From contig LVAP01000016.1 of assembly GCA_001603025.1 (NCBI GenBank), positions 1 through 39,073 of the forward strand: 39,073 bases of DNA. The letters are read 5' to 3'. Under the pieces are notes generated by a model. It was not told where the DNA came from. It did not search any database and was given only the letters and a program-made list of their open reading frames with translations. The position numbers and the translations under genes are program-made. The stretch is from Clostridiales bacterium Firm_10. GTDB taxonomy: Bacteria; Bacillota; Clostridia; Christensenellales; Aristaeellaceae. Of this stretch, positions 1-7,655 are shown piece by piece; the stretch's first letter is position 1; every line of letters begins with the position of its first letter.

Positions 1-1342
1 TGGCCGAGGCGGTCCTGCCGTCGCTCTCGATCCGGTAGCTGTGGCCGTTCCATTCAGCCTCGCAGACGCAGGGCAGGCCGCTTCCCAGGCTGAAACGCAC
101 CTCCCCCATGCGCAGGCCGATGCCCCAGATGCGCTCGACATAGCCGAGCAGGGCGAGCATGGTGGGGCCGTAGGCGTCCTGGAAGGGCTCGTCCGATCCG
201 GGCGGAACGGGCCGGTGCGTGTAGAAACCCACTTTGGAGGGCACGCCGGTGAACGGATCAAACTGCTGGGCGAACATGCAGTCGTTGTCGATGAGGTTTT
301 TGATAAAGCGCCGACCGATGCGAGTGACGAGGGTCTCGCAGCCGTAATTCTCCAGCGCGATCATGGCGCGCTGGTAGGTGAGTCCCTCGCATTGGCCGCT
401 CCAGTTGTTCTCCACCGCGTTGCGGAAGGCCGGGTCGTTTACGGCCACGCTGGGCAGCGGCAGGGGCGTCCAGAATTCTTCGGGATTGAGCAGGTGCTCC
501 CGCACGAAGCGGTCGGCCATATCCTGCGAGACGCTGCGCCAGTACATGCAGCGCAGCGTGTTGTGGCACAGCACGTCCACCGTGCGGCCATGCTTGTCGC
601 GATCGTAGAGCGCGCCGCGCTGTTCGTCCCAGAGCCGGCCCCGCAGGCCGCGCGAAACGTCATCCGCCTTCGCCGCCCAGTTTGCCGCCTCCTCCGCCGC
701 GCCGCGCATGCGGCTGATCCGCGCCAGGGTGCTCCGGCAGGCGAAGGAAAAGGAGGTGACGTCCATGGACTCCATGGGAACCACCTGCCGATCCTCCGGC
801 GGCGTCTCGATCTCCCACGGGCCGGGGGCGTCGCCATAGCGCGCGGCATTGTCTTCGCCGGTATCGAACGCGCAGAAGGCGGAAAGAATGCCGTCCCCGC
901 TGAGATCGCGGGTGCGCCAGAGGTATTCGTCGAACCGGCGCAGGCTGTCAGCCAGCTGGTCCAGCCAGGCCTCGTCGCGGCCCAGTAAGTAATAGAGGTT
1001 CAGCGCATGTTCGGGAAAGCAAAAGCCCTGAAACTGCCTGAACTGCGGATTCAGCGCGCCGTCGACGCACTGGATGGCCCCGGGCAGGCGGCCGTCCGCC
1101 CGCTGGCAGCGCATGAACAGCAGGCTGTTGTTCACGGCGGCCTGCAGGTCCCGCAGGGCGTACATCTCACCCCCCATGGGCTGGGTCTCCAGCCAGATCT
1201 TTTCATAGCCGCCGCCTTCCACCAGCACACGGTGCCCGGCGAAATCCCTCAGGTTCAGGCGGCATTTGCGTTCGGCCTCGTCGCAGGCCCGCTGCAGCGC
1301 CGCGTCGGCGCATGAAAAAGCGTAGCGCGTATTGGGAAGCAT
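1..1342 (-). CDS. (alpha/alpha)6-barrel glycoside hydrolase, partial
   Basis: About 447 codons are visible; the C-terminus runs off the window edge with no stop. The start is the ATG at 1342, preceded by an AAAGGAGG site. There is no signal peptide, so the enzyme is probably cytoplasmic. The middle of the protein carries a signature resembling trehalase/GH63-like and mannosylglycerate-hydrolase-like (MGH1) barrels: an ENNWSGQCEGLTYQ segment followed by a helix ending in ENYG, and further on FDPFTGVPS. Aromatic and acidic residues alternate as in helical-barrel sugar hydrolases. It lies 26 bases downstream of the GH43 gene on the same strand, so the two are probably co-transcribed and act on the same oligosaccharide. 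The fold assignment is reasonably firm from motif memory; the exact GH family and substrate are not determinable here. Confidence 0.7.
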   Translation of the reverse strand, partial: MLPNTRYAFSCADAALQRACDEAERKCRLNLRDFAGHRVLVEGGGYEKIWLETQPMGGEMYALRDLQAAVNNSLLFMRCQRADGRLPGAIQCVDGALNPQFRQFQGFCFPEHALNLYYLLGRDEAWLDQLADSLRRFDEYLWRTRDLSGDGILSAFCAFDTGEDNAARYGDAPGPWEIETPPEDRQVVPMESMDVTSFSFACRSTLARISRMRGAAEEAANWAAKADDVSRGLRGRLWDEQRGALYDRDKHGRTVDVLCHNTLRCMYWRSVSQDMADRFVREHLLNPEEFWTPLPLPSVAVNDPAFRNAVENNWSGQCEGLTYQRAMIALENYGCETLVTRIGRRFIKNLIDNDCMFAQQFDPFTGVPSKVGFYTHRPVPPGSDEPFQDAYGPTMLALLGYVERIWGIGLRMGEVRFSLGSGLPCVCEAEWNGHSYRIESDGRTASA

Positions 1343-1368
1343 GCCGTCAACGCCTCCTTTCATCCGGT

Positions 1369-2229
1369 TCAGCGCACACGGAGCACGCCGTCCTTCTCCT
1401 CAAGCGGATAGAAGAACGGCCTCTCCAGCAGGTGCTCGTTGGGGCTGTGCAGGGTGAGCAGCAGGCGGCCCTGCAGGTCGCGGAATACCATGCCGTGCCC
1501 GCCGTCCTTCCAGAACAGCGGCTCCGCCTGGCGCCAGGGGCCCAGGATACCGTTCTCCGAAACGGCCTGCGCCTGGGTGTATCCGCTCTCGGAGAAGCTG
1601 GCCCACAGGCACGCGAGGCGGCCGTCCCCCAGCCGCCAGACGAAGGGGCCGTCGGTGACAAAGCCTTCCCGTCCCTGCGAATCGCGCTGCGGGCGGCCCC
1701 AGGCGACATCCGAGGCCCGGAAGAGCACCTGCGGCGCTCCGTCCGACGCGCGCAGGTCCCTCGTCAGCGGCAGCGCGCAAATGGTGCCGTCGACCGCCTG
1801 CACCCACTCGTGGCAGAACACCATCCACGGCCGGCCGGCTTCGTCCAGGTGGAAGGTGCCGTCCAGGCATTCCCACCCGGCCGGCGTGACCGGCCCGTCG
1901 GACCAGGGCACAAAGGGGCCTTCCGGCGTTTCGGCGCGCAGGATCGCCGTGCCGCGGCGCCGGGTCTCACTCTTGAACGAGGCGAACATGTAGAACGCGC
2001 CGCCGTATTCGTGCACCTCGGGCGCCCAGTAATTGCGGTCGGCCCAGAATGTGCCGTCATTGCTGAAACAGACGATGGGGCCGTCCCAGTTTTCCAGGTC
2101 GCGTCCGACGTAAACGTCAAAGCCGTTCGCCCTGCCCCAGCAGGTTTCGCCGCGGGTGCCATAGAGATAGTAGCGCCCGTCGTGCACGAGCACAAAGGGA
2201 TCGCGGATGTTGATGTCTTCCCTGAGCAT
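1369..2229 (-). CDS. GH43-type glycoside hydrolase (five-bladed beta-propeller)
   Basis: 286 residues, no signal peptide. It shows the usual GH43 layout: INIRDPFVL near the N-terminus (Asp10, candidate general base), YWAPEVHEYGG around 68-77, LDGTFHLDEAGRPWMVF with Asp123 (candidate pKa modulator), and GGHGMVF with His245 (candidate metal-side histidine). GH43 members act on arabinosides or xylosides by inverting hydrolysis. The usual acid Glu of the EGPF motif is replaced: here the segment is FVTDGPFVW with Asp193. I believe DGPF variants exist in GH43 subfamilies, but this should be treated as a variant active site. The start at 2229 has a GGAGGAGGG site close upstream. It is first in a two-gene unit with the barrel glycosidase behind it. 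Confidence 0.85.
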   Translation of the reverse strand: MLREDINIRDPFVLVHDGRYYLYGTRGETCWGRANGFDVYVGRDLENWDGPIVCFSNDGTFWADRNYWAPEVHEYGGAFYMFASFKSETRRRGTAILRAETPEGPFVPWSDGPVTPAGWECLDGTFHLDEAGRPWMVFCHEWVQAVDGTICALPLTRDLRASDGAPQVLFRASDVAWGRPQRDSQGREGFVTDGPFVWRLGDGRLACLWASFSESGYTQAQAVSENGILGPWRQAEPLFWKDGGHGMVFRDLQGRLLLTLHSPNEHLLERPFFYPLEEKDGVLRVR

Positions 2230-2361
2230 AATAACCCTCCTCCGTCCGCGCGCGTGCCTGCGCGGCCCATGATCGGATTATATCACAGATTGCGCGGCGG
2301 AGAAAGCGCAAAAATGCGAAAACGCCCGCTCCCGGCCCGCGCAAGGCGTTTCCGGTTGCCG

Positions 2362-2390
2362 TTGCATTTGCCGGAGTAATATAGTATAAT
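2362..2390 (+). promoter_or_regulatory. Promoter of the cobalamin operon
   Basis: A -10 box TATAAT lies at 2385-2390 and a -35-like TTGCAT at 2362-2367, with exactly 17 bases between. The predicted transcript starts near 2397, roughly 60 bases before the chosen cbiB start. That leader is far too short to hold a cobalamin riboswitch. Confidence 0.6.
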
Positions 2391-2398
2391 CAGTCTGC

Positions 2399-2431
2399 GG
2401 CAGGCGCGGCCTGGTTTCTTTTTTGCCTGCC
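2399..2431 (+). promoter_or_regulatory. Possible attenuator hairpins in the cob leader
   Basis: Two mutually exclusive stems share the segment 2401-2405. A short hairpin CAGGC/GCCTG (2401-2405 with 2409-2413) is followed by a T-rich run at 2415-2424 and looks like a weak intrinsic terminator. A longer alternative pairs GGCAGGC (2399-2405) with GCCTGCC (2425-2431). The arrangement is seen in the sequence; a regulatory role is inference. Confidence 0.3.
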
Positions 2432-2459
2432 CTCAATTCATTTGCGGGAGATGGTCATC

Positions 2460-3404
2460 GTGCCCGACGTCGTCCTCGCGCTGCTGATCGGCTTTGGCGT
2501 CGACCTGCTTCTGGGCGATCCGGAGTGGCTGTATCATCCGGTGCGCATCATCGGGAAATACATATCGTTCATGGAGGCGCGGCTGCGCCGGCGCGGCGGC
2601 AACCTGCGCGCCGGCGCGGTGCTGCTCACGGCTTCCACAGTGCTGCTCACGGCGGCGGCCGTCGCCGCGGCGCTGGCGCTGCTGGGACTCGCCGGCCGCT
2701 GGCCGCGGCTGGCCGGCATGGCGCTCTTTGACTGGATGGGCATCGCCGTGACCAGCATGGCGAAGGAAGCCCGCGGCGTGGAAAAGGCGCTGTCCACCGG
2801 CATCGAGGCCGGCCGCCGGCAGGTGGCCCGCATCGTAGGCCGCGACACCGGCTCGCTCAGCGAAGAGGAAGTCGTGAAGGCCACGGTGGAAACCGTGGCG
2901 GAGAACACCACGGACGGCGTGATCTCGCCGCTCTTTTACGCCGCCATCGGCGGGCCGGTGCTGCTGTGGGCCTTCAAGGCGGCCAGCACGCTGGACTCCA
3001 TGGTGGGCTACATGGATGAAAAATACCGCGACATCGGCTGGTCCAGCGCGCGGCTGGACGACGTGCTGAACTGGCTGCCCGCCCGGGCGACGGCGCTGCT
3101 GATGTGCGCGGCGGCCTGGCTCACGGGCCAGGATGCCCGCGGCGCCTGGCGCATCGTGAAGCGCGACCACGCCAACCACAAGAGCCCCAACTGCGCCTGG
3201 AGCGAAGCCGCCGCCGCCGGCGCGCTGCACATCCAGCTGGGCGGCACCCACACCTACTTCGGGAAGCCCGTGGAAAAGCCTACGATCGGCGACGACCGCC
3301 GCCCCGCCGCCCGGAGCGACATCGGAAAAACCTGCCGGCTGATGTACGCGGCGAGCCTGCTGGCGCTGTGCGTCATCGCCGCGGCCGGCTTGCTGATAGG
3401 ATGA
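2460..3404 (+). CDS. cbiB: Adenosylcobinamide-phosphate synthase CbiB
   Basis: CbiB is the membrane enzyme that attaches aminopropanol (or its phosphate) to adenosylcobyric acid. Family hallmarks are all present: GFGVDLLLGDPEWLYHPVR at the N-terminus, the NTTDGVISPLFYAAIGG segment, the STLDSMVGYMDEKY block, DHANHKSPNCAW, and LGGTHTYFGKP near the C-terminus. There are about four to five hydrophobic segments. Start choice is uncertain: ATG at 2451 directly abuts the GCGGGAG site, so the GTG at 2460 (9 bases downstream of GGAG) is preferred, giving 314 residues. It is the first gene of the operon and ends 14 bases before cobT. Confidence 0.92.
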   Translation: MPDVVLALLIGFGVDLLLGDPEWLYHPVRIIGKYISFMEARLRRRGGNLRAGAVLLTASTVLLTAAAVAAALALLGLAGRWPRLAGMALFDWMGIAVTSMAKEARGVEKALSTGIEAGRRQVARIVGRDTGSLSEEEVVKATVETVAENTTDGVISPLFYAAIGGPVLLWAFKAASTLDSMVGYMDEKYRDIGWSSARLDDVLNWLPARATALLMCAAAWLTGQDARGAWRIVKRDHANHKSPNCAWSEAAAAGALHIQLGGTHTYFGKPVEKPTIGDDRRPAARSDIGKTCRLMYAASLLALCVIAAAGLLIG

Positions 3405-3418
3405 GATGAGGAAGCACC

Positions 3419-4474
3419 ATGCCAAGCTATGAAATCAATCGCCTGAACGAAGCGGCCGCCGCCGAAGCGCGCGCCCGCTGGGACGCCGTGGCCAAGCCGC
3501 TGCATTCGCTGGGCCGCCTTGAGGACATGATCGCGCAGATCGCCGGGATCCGCGGCACGGCAAACGTCGTGCTGGCGCCCCGCTGCGCGCTGGTGTTCTG
3601 CGCCGATCACGGCGTGGTGGCCGAGGGCGTGACGCAGACCGGTCAGGAAGTGACCGCCCTTGTGGCGCGCTCCATCGCGGCGGGCAGCGCCAACGTCAAC
3701 CTGATGGCGCGCACCGCCCGCGCGGACGTGTTCGCCGTGGACATGGGCATGGCGGAAGAGGCCGGCCATCCCGCGGTCATCCGGCGCAGGATCGCCCCCG
3801 GCACCCGGAACATGGCCCTCGGCCCGGCCATGACGCCCGCGCAGGCCGAACAGGCCCTGCAGGCGGGCATCGACCTCGTCGGCGCGATGTCGGCGCGGGG
3901 CTACCGGCTGATCGCCACGGGCGAAATGGGCATCGGCAACACCACGGCCAGCGCCGCGCTGTGCTGCGCGCTGCTGGGCATGACGCCGGACGAGGCCGTG
4001 GGACGGGGCGCGGGGCTGTCGGACGACGGGCTGCTGCGCAAGCGCGGGGCCGTGCGCCGCGCGCTCGAGGCCAACCGGCCGGACCCCGCCGACCTCACCG
4101 GCGTGCTCGCCGGGCTGGGCGGGTTTGAAATCGCGGCCATGGCGGGCGCGTTCCTGGGCGGCATGGCATATCGCGTGCCCGTGGTGATCGACGGCGTGAT
4201 CTCCGCCGCGGCGGCGCTCATCGCCGCGCGGATGTGCCCCGAGGCGCGGGGCTTCATGCTGGCCTCTCACATGAGCCGGGAGCCTGCGGCAGCGCGCATC
4301 ATGGCGGAGCTGCGTCTTGCGCCCGTCATCCACGCGGACATGGCGCTGGGCGAAGGCACGGGCGCCGTGGCGCTGATGCCGCTGCTGGACGCGGCGCTGA
4401 GCGTGTACGGCGGAACGCACACCTTCGACGGACTCGGCATGGCGGCCTACGTGCCGCAGGGAGGCGCGAAATGA
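3419..4474 (+). CDS. cobT: Nicotinate-nucleotide--dimethylbenzimidazole phosphoribosyltransferase
   Basis: CobT makes alpha-ribazole 5'-phosphate from nicotinate mononucleotide and a lower-ligand base. The 351 residues match the usual family length. Visible motifs are PLHSLGRLEDM near residue 22, CADHGVVAEGVTQTG, the glycine-rich GEMGIGNTTASAA block, ASHMSREPAA, and LGEGTGAVALMPLLDAAL, which contains the catalytic glutamate near the C-terminus. The final codons overlap the cobU start as ATGA (4471-4474), so translation is probably coupled. The gene supplies the activated lower ligand that CobS joins to GDP-cobinamide. Confidence 0.95.
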   Translation: MPSYEINRLNEAAAAEARARWDAVAKPLHSLGRLEDMIAQIAGIRGTANVVLAPRCALVFCADHGVVAEGVTQTGQEVTALVARSIAAGSANVNLMARTARADVFAVDMGMAEEAGHPAVIRRRIAPGTRNMALGPAMTPAQAEQALQAGIDLVGAMSARGYRLIATGEMGIGNTTASAALCCALLGMTPDEAVGRGAGLSDDGLLRKRGAVRRALEANRPDPADLTGVLAGLGGFEIAAMAGAFLGGMAYRVPVVIDGVISAAAALIAARMCPEARGFMLASHMSREPAAARIMAELRLAPVIHADMALGEGTGAVALMPLLDAALSVYGGTHTFDGLGMAAYVPQGGAK

Positions 4475-4986
4475 TCGTCTTTCTCACAGGCGGAAGTGGC
4501 TGCGGCAAATCCACCTACGCGGAGAAGCTCGTCGCCTCGATGCCGGCGGGCCGGCGCGTCTACCTCGCCACGATGCAGGTGTACGACGAGGAATCCGAGC
4601 GGCGCGTGGCGCGCCACCGGGCGCAGCGGGCCGGCAAGGGCTTCGAAACCGTCGAACGCTGGAAGGATCTGGCCGGCGCCCCCATCGCGCCGGGCAGCAC
4701 CGTGCTGCTGGAGGACCTGCCCAACCTGCTGGCCGGCGAAATGTTCGACGGCGGCGACTGGACGCGCGTCATTCCTGCCCTGCGCGCGCTGGCCTCGCAG
4801 TGCGAAAACCTGGTCATCGTGTCCAACGACGTGTTCTCGGACGGCGTGACGTATCCCGACGAAACGCAGGAATACCTGCGCCGCCTGGCCCAAATCAACG
4901 CCGCCGCGGCCGGCCTGGCCGATTACGCGGCCGAGGTCGTCTACTCCATTCCCGTGCCGCTGAAGGGGGAAGCGCCATGCGCGTGA
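4471..4986 (+). CDS. cobU: Adenosylcobinamide kinase / phosphate guanylyltransferase CobU
   Basis: 171 residues starting at the ATG that overlaps the cobT stop. It has an intact P-loop GGSGCGKST at residues 7-15, and the C-terminal pattern SNDVFSDGV, YPDETQEYL and INAAAAGLADYAAEVVY, matching the bifunctional kinase/guanylyltransferase family. The enzyme phosphorylates adenosylcobinamide and then forms adenosyl-GDP-cobinamide. The 3' end overlaps cobS by ten bases. A longer reading frame is open upstream but would run inside cobT, so the ATG at 4471 is the sensible start. A second, degenerate CobU-like protein is encoded two genes downstream. Confidence 0.9.
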   Translation: MIVFLTGGSGCGKSTYAEKLVASMPAGRRVYLATMQVYDEESERRVARHRAQRAGKGFETVERWKDLAGAPIAPGSTVLLEDLPNLLAGEMFDGGDWTRVIPALRALASQCENLVIVSNDVFSDGVTYPDETQEYLRRLAQINAAAAGLADYAAEVVYSIPVPLKGEAPCA

Positions 4987-5738
4987 TTTACTCGTTCCTC
5001 ATCGCCTTCTCGACTTATTCCCGCATTCCCGTGCCGCAGGCCCCCTGGTCGGAGGAAAACCGCAAGTATGTCATGTGCTTCTTTCCGCTCATCGGCGCCG
5101 TGATCGGCGCGGCCCTGTGGCTGTGGCTGTGGCTGAGCGCCCGGCTGGAGTTCGGCCCGTTCATGAAGGGAGCCGTGGGGGCGCTGATCCCGCTGCTGGT
5201 GACCGGCGGCATCCATATGGACGGCTTCATGGACACCCTGGACGCGCTTGCCTCCTGGCAGCCGAAGGAAAAAAAGCTGGAAATCCTTAAAGACAGCCGT
5301 GTCGGCGCGTTTGCGGCGATGGGCTGCTGCGGCTATATGCTGCTCATGGCGGCGCTGCTGGCCGAAGCCCGCCCGGCGGACGCGCCGCTGCTCGGCATGG
5401 GGTTCATCCTCTCCCGCGCGCTGAGCGCGTGGGCGCTGACGGCGCTGCGCGGCGCGCGGCCCGACGGCATGCTGGACGGTTTTGCCCGCGCGGCCCGGCG
5501 CCGGCTGGTGAGCGCGAGCAGCGGCGTTTACGCGGCGGCATGCCTGGCCGTGTGGGCGCTGTGCGGCGGGTGGATCGCGCTGCTGTGCGCGGCCGCGGCC
5601 GCGGCGATGACGCTCTGCTACCGGCACATGGCCTATGAGCAGTTCGGCGGCGTGACGGGCGACCTGGCCGGATGGTTCTCGCAGGCGACGGAGCTGTGCC
5701 TGACCGCAGCCGTGGTGATCGGAGGGAAACTTTTGTGA
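4977..5738 (+). CDS. cobS: Adenosylcobinamide-GDP ribazoletransferase CobS
   Basis: CobS is the polytopic membrane enzyme that joins alpha-ribazole(-phosphate) to adenosyl-GDP-cobinamide, the last committed step in B12 assembly. The 253-residue product has FSTYSRIPVP near the N-terminus, the diagnostic GGIHMDGFMDTLDALAS block and KDSRVGAFAAMG, followed by several hydrophobic helices and a C-terminal GGVTGDLAGW segment. All are typical of the family. Its start lies within the last codons of cobU and its TGA overlaps the GTG start of the next gene, so the whole block is tightly coupled. Confidence 0.94.
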   Translation: MRVIYSFLIAFSTYSRIPVPQAPWSEENRKYVMCFFPLIGAVIGAALWLWLWLSARLEFGPFMKGAVGALIPLLVTGGIHMDGFMDTLDALASWQPKEKKLEILKDSRVGAFAAMGCCGYMLLMAALLAEARPADAPLLGMGFILSRALSAWALTALRGARPDGMLDGFARAARRRLVSASSGVYAAACLAVWALCGGWIALLCAAAAAAMTLCYRHMAYEQFGGVTGDLAGWFSQATELCLTAAVVIGGKLL

Positions 5739-6061
5739 AATTATATATTGGCGGGGCATACCAGGGTCAGGAAGAACTGGCCCGCGCGGAAAACCCGGGC
5801 GCGGTCATCCTGGCCGATTTTCATGAGACCGTCCGCGCGGCGCTGCGGCGCGGCGAGGATCCCCGCGCGTTCGCGCGGGAGGTCTGCCGGACGCAGCCGG
5901 ACGCCGTGATCGTGGCCAACGAGGTGGGCGCCGGCGTGGTGCCCATCGACGCGGGCGAGCGCGCCTTCCGCGAGGCGGTGGGCCGCGCGCTGTGCGTGAT
6001 CGCGCAGGCGTCGGAACAGGTGACGCGGGCGGTGTGCGGAATCGGGGTGCGCATCAAATGA
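5735..6061 (+). CDS. Short CobU-like protein with a degenerate P-loop
   Basis: 108 residues starting with a GTG that overlaps the cobS stop. The C-terminal half keeps CobU features: NEVGAGVVP at residues 62-70, an FREAVGR-like block near 79-84, and a VCGI segment near the end. The N-terminus reads GGAYQGQEE where an active CobU has a GGxxxGKS/T P-loop, so the phosphate-binding lysine is a glutamine, and the protein is about 60 residues short of a full CobU. It is probably unable to act as a kinase alone. It could be a guanylyltransferase-only remnant or an accessory subunit. It is in a tight operon between cobS and cobC with overlaps on both sides, which argues it is translated and kept. Confidence 0.75.
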   Translation: MKLYIGGAYQGQEELARAENPGAVILADFHETVRAALRRGEDPRAFAREVCRTQPDAVIVANEVGAGVVPIDAGERAFREAVGRALCVIAQASEQVTRAVCGIGVRIK

Positions 6062-6618
6062 CGATTTATCTGATCCGCCACGGGCAGACCCAGGGCAACC
6101 TCGAGCGCCGCTACATCGGCTGCCGCACGGACGAACCGCTGTGCGCCGCGGGCGCCGCCGCGCTCAGGGAGAGGGAATATCCGCCGGTGAGGCGCGTGTT
6201 CGTCAGCCCGATGCGGCGTTGCCTCGAAACGGCGGCGATCCTCTTCCCCGGCGTCCGGCCGGAAATCGTGGAGGATTTCCGGGAGTGCGATTTCGGCGAT
6301 TTTGAGGGACTCAACTACGCGGAGCTGAACGGCCGGGCCGATTACCAGGCCTGGATCGATTCCGGCGGCGAGCTGCCCTTCCCGGACGGGGAAAGCCGGG
6401 CGCAGTTCAGCGCGCGGTGCGTGAAGGCCTTCGACGCGCTGCGCCTCCCCTCGCCCGGCGAAGACTGCGCGGTGGTGGCGCATGGCGGCACCGTCATGGC
6501 GATCATGGAAGCTTACGCCCGGCCGAAGGGCGGCTACTTCGATTTCCAGGTGCCCTGCGGCGCCGGATACGCGCTGGAGGCGGACGGACGCTATGCGCCG
6601 CTGGAGTCCGCGAAGTGA
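6058..6618 (+). CDS. cobC: Histidine phosphatase, likely alpha-ribazole phosphatase CobC
   Basis: 186 residues of the histidine (phosphoglycerate-mutase-like) phosphatase family. The catalytic LIRHGQTQGN motif is at the N-terminus (His8), SPMRRCLETA follows, then an acidic FRECDFGDFEG segment and the second histidine in VVAHGGT. CobC removes the 5' phosphate of alpha-ribazole phosphate or cobalamin phosphate. The family is broad, so the specific role rests on position: its ATG overlaps the preceding stop inside the cob operon, which otherwise lacks this phosphatase. Confidence 0.85.
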   Translation: MTIYLIRHGQTQGNLERRYIGCRTDEPLCAAGAAALREREYPPVRRVFVSPMRRCLETAAILFPGVRPEIVEDFRECDFGDFEGLNYAELNGRADYQAWIDSGGELPFPDGESRAQFSARCVKAFDALRLPSPGEDCAVVAHGGTVMAIMEAYARPKGGYFDFQVPCGAGYALEADGRYAPLESAK

Positions 6619-6677
6619 GCGCCGGCGCGGTGAAACCGCCTCTCCGCAAAACACCTGAAAAAGGACTGAAACGGCTT

Positions 6678-7571
6678 ATGACGATCTTTCTGATCCTCCT
6701 GCTGGCCTGCGCCGCGCTGCTGGCGGCGCTGGGTTTCGCCTTCGCCTCGTTCTCCATGGGCATCCGGCCTCAGACGCTGGAGGAAGCCCGCGCCTGGCAG
6801 GCCGACCACTACGACCTCAGCTGGTATGACGCGCTGGAAAAGACCGACTACACGGTGACGGCCGGCGACGGCTATGTGCTGCACGCCCAGCGCCTCGCCT
6901 GCCCCTCCCCTGCCGGAAAACTGGTCATCATCTCCCACGGCTACACCGACAACCGCTACGGCGCGCTCAAATACGCCCGGATCTACCTCGACCTGGGCTT
7001 TGATGTGATCGTGTACGACCTGCGCGGCCACGGGGAAAACGAGCCGACCTTCTGCACCTATTCCCTCCGGGAAAGCGGCGACCTGAACGCGATCATCGCC
7101 GACAGCCGCGCGCGATGGCCGCAGGCGCGGGTGCTCGGCCTGCACGGCGAATCACTGGGCGCGGCCACGTCCGTCGCCGTGCTGAAATACGCGCCGCCGG
7201 TGGACTTCGCGGTGGCGGACTGCGGCTTCAGCGAGATCGAAAGCGTGCTGGCGGGCGGCCTGAAGCGCATGCACGTGCCCGCGTGGATGACGCGCGTCGC
7301 CTCGCTGTGCGCAAAGCTCCGTTACGGCTGTTCCTACGACGACATGCGCCCCATCGACAGCCTGAAAAACAGCGACGTCCCCATTCTCTTCATCCATGGC
7401 GAGAACGACGACTTCATCCCGCCCTCGCACAGCCAGGCCATGCACGCGGCCGCCGGGGGCTGCAGCGAATGCCGCCTGATCCCCGGGGCCGGACACGCGG
7501 CCTCCGTGCTCACCGCGCCGGACGCCTACCGGACGTATGTGGAGGCCTTCCTGAAAAAGCTGAACCTGTAA
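6678..7571 (+). CDS. Membrane-anchored alpha/beta hydrolase
   Basis: 297 residues. An N-terminal hydrophobic segment (about residues 4-24) probably anchors it or acts as an uncleaved signal. The rest is an alpha/beta hydrolase of the serine aminopeptidase/BAAT-like kind: an HGYTDN oxyanion motif, VYDLRGHGENE, nucleophile elbow GLHGESLGA, the acid in HGENDDFIPP and a catalytic histidine in GAGHAAS. The ATG at 6678 has an AAGGA site about 12 bases upstream; an alternative GTG at 6615 would overlap the cobC stop and add 21 residues. Either way it follows cobC closely and is likely the last gene of that operon. Substrate unknown. Confidence 0.85.
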   Translation: MTIFLILLLACAALLAALGFAFASFSMGIRPQTLEEARAWQADHYDLSWYDALEKTDYTVTAGDGYVLHAQRLACPSPAGKLVIISHGYTDNRYGALKYARIYLDLGFDVIVYDLRGHGENEPTFCTYSLRESGDLNAIIADSRARWPQARVLGLHGESLGAATSVAVLKYAPPVDFAVADCGFSEIESVLAGGLKRMHVPAWMTRVASLCAKLRYGCSYDDMRPIDSLKNSDVPILFIHGENDDFIPPSHSQAMHAAAGGCSECRLIPGAGHAASVLTAPDAYRTYVEAFLKKLNL

Positions 7572-7655
7572 TGACTAAACGCCGGCCGGGCGGCAGCGCG
7601 GCGAGTCCACGGCGCGGTTAACCCATCGTCCCCTCACGCGAAAGGAAATGGAATC

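Noticed and set aside
41-1315. Plus-strand open frames over the first 1.3 kb
   Set aside because: The minus strand carries a partial glycosidase with motifs and a good ribosome site; the plus-strand products are compositional shadows.
2230-2460. Cobalamin riboswitch upstream of cbiB
   Set aside because: No B12-box sequence was found and the distance from promoter to start codon is only about 60 bases.
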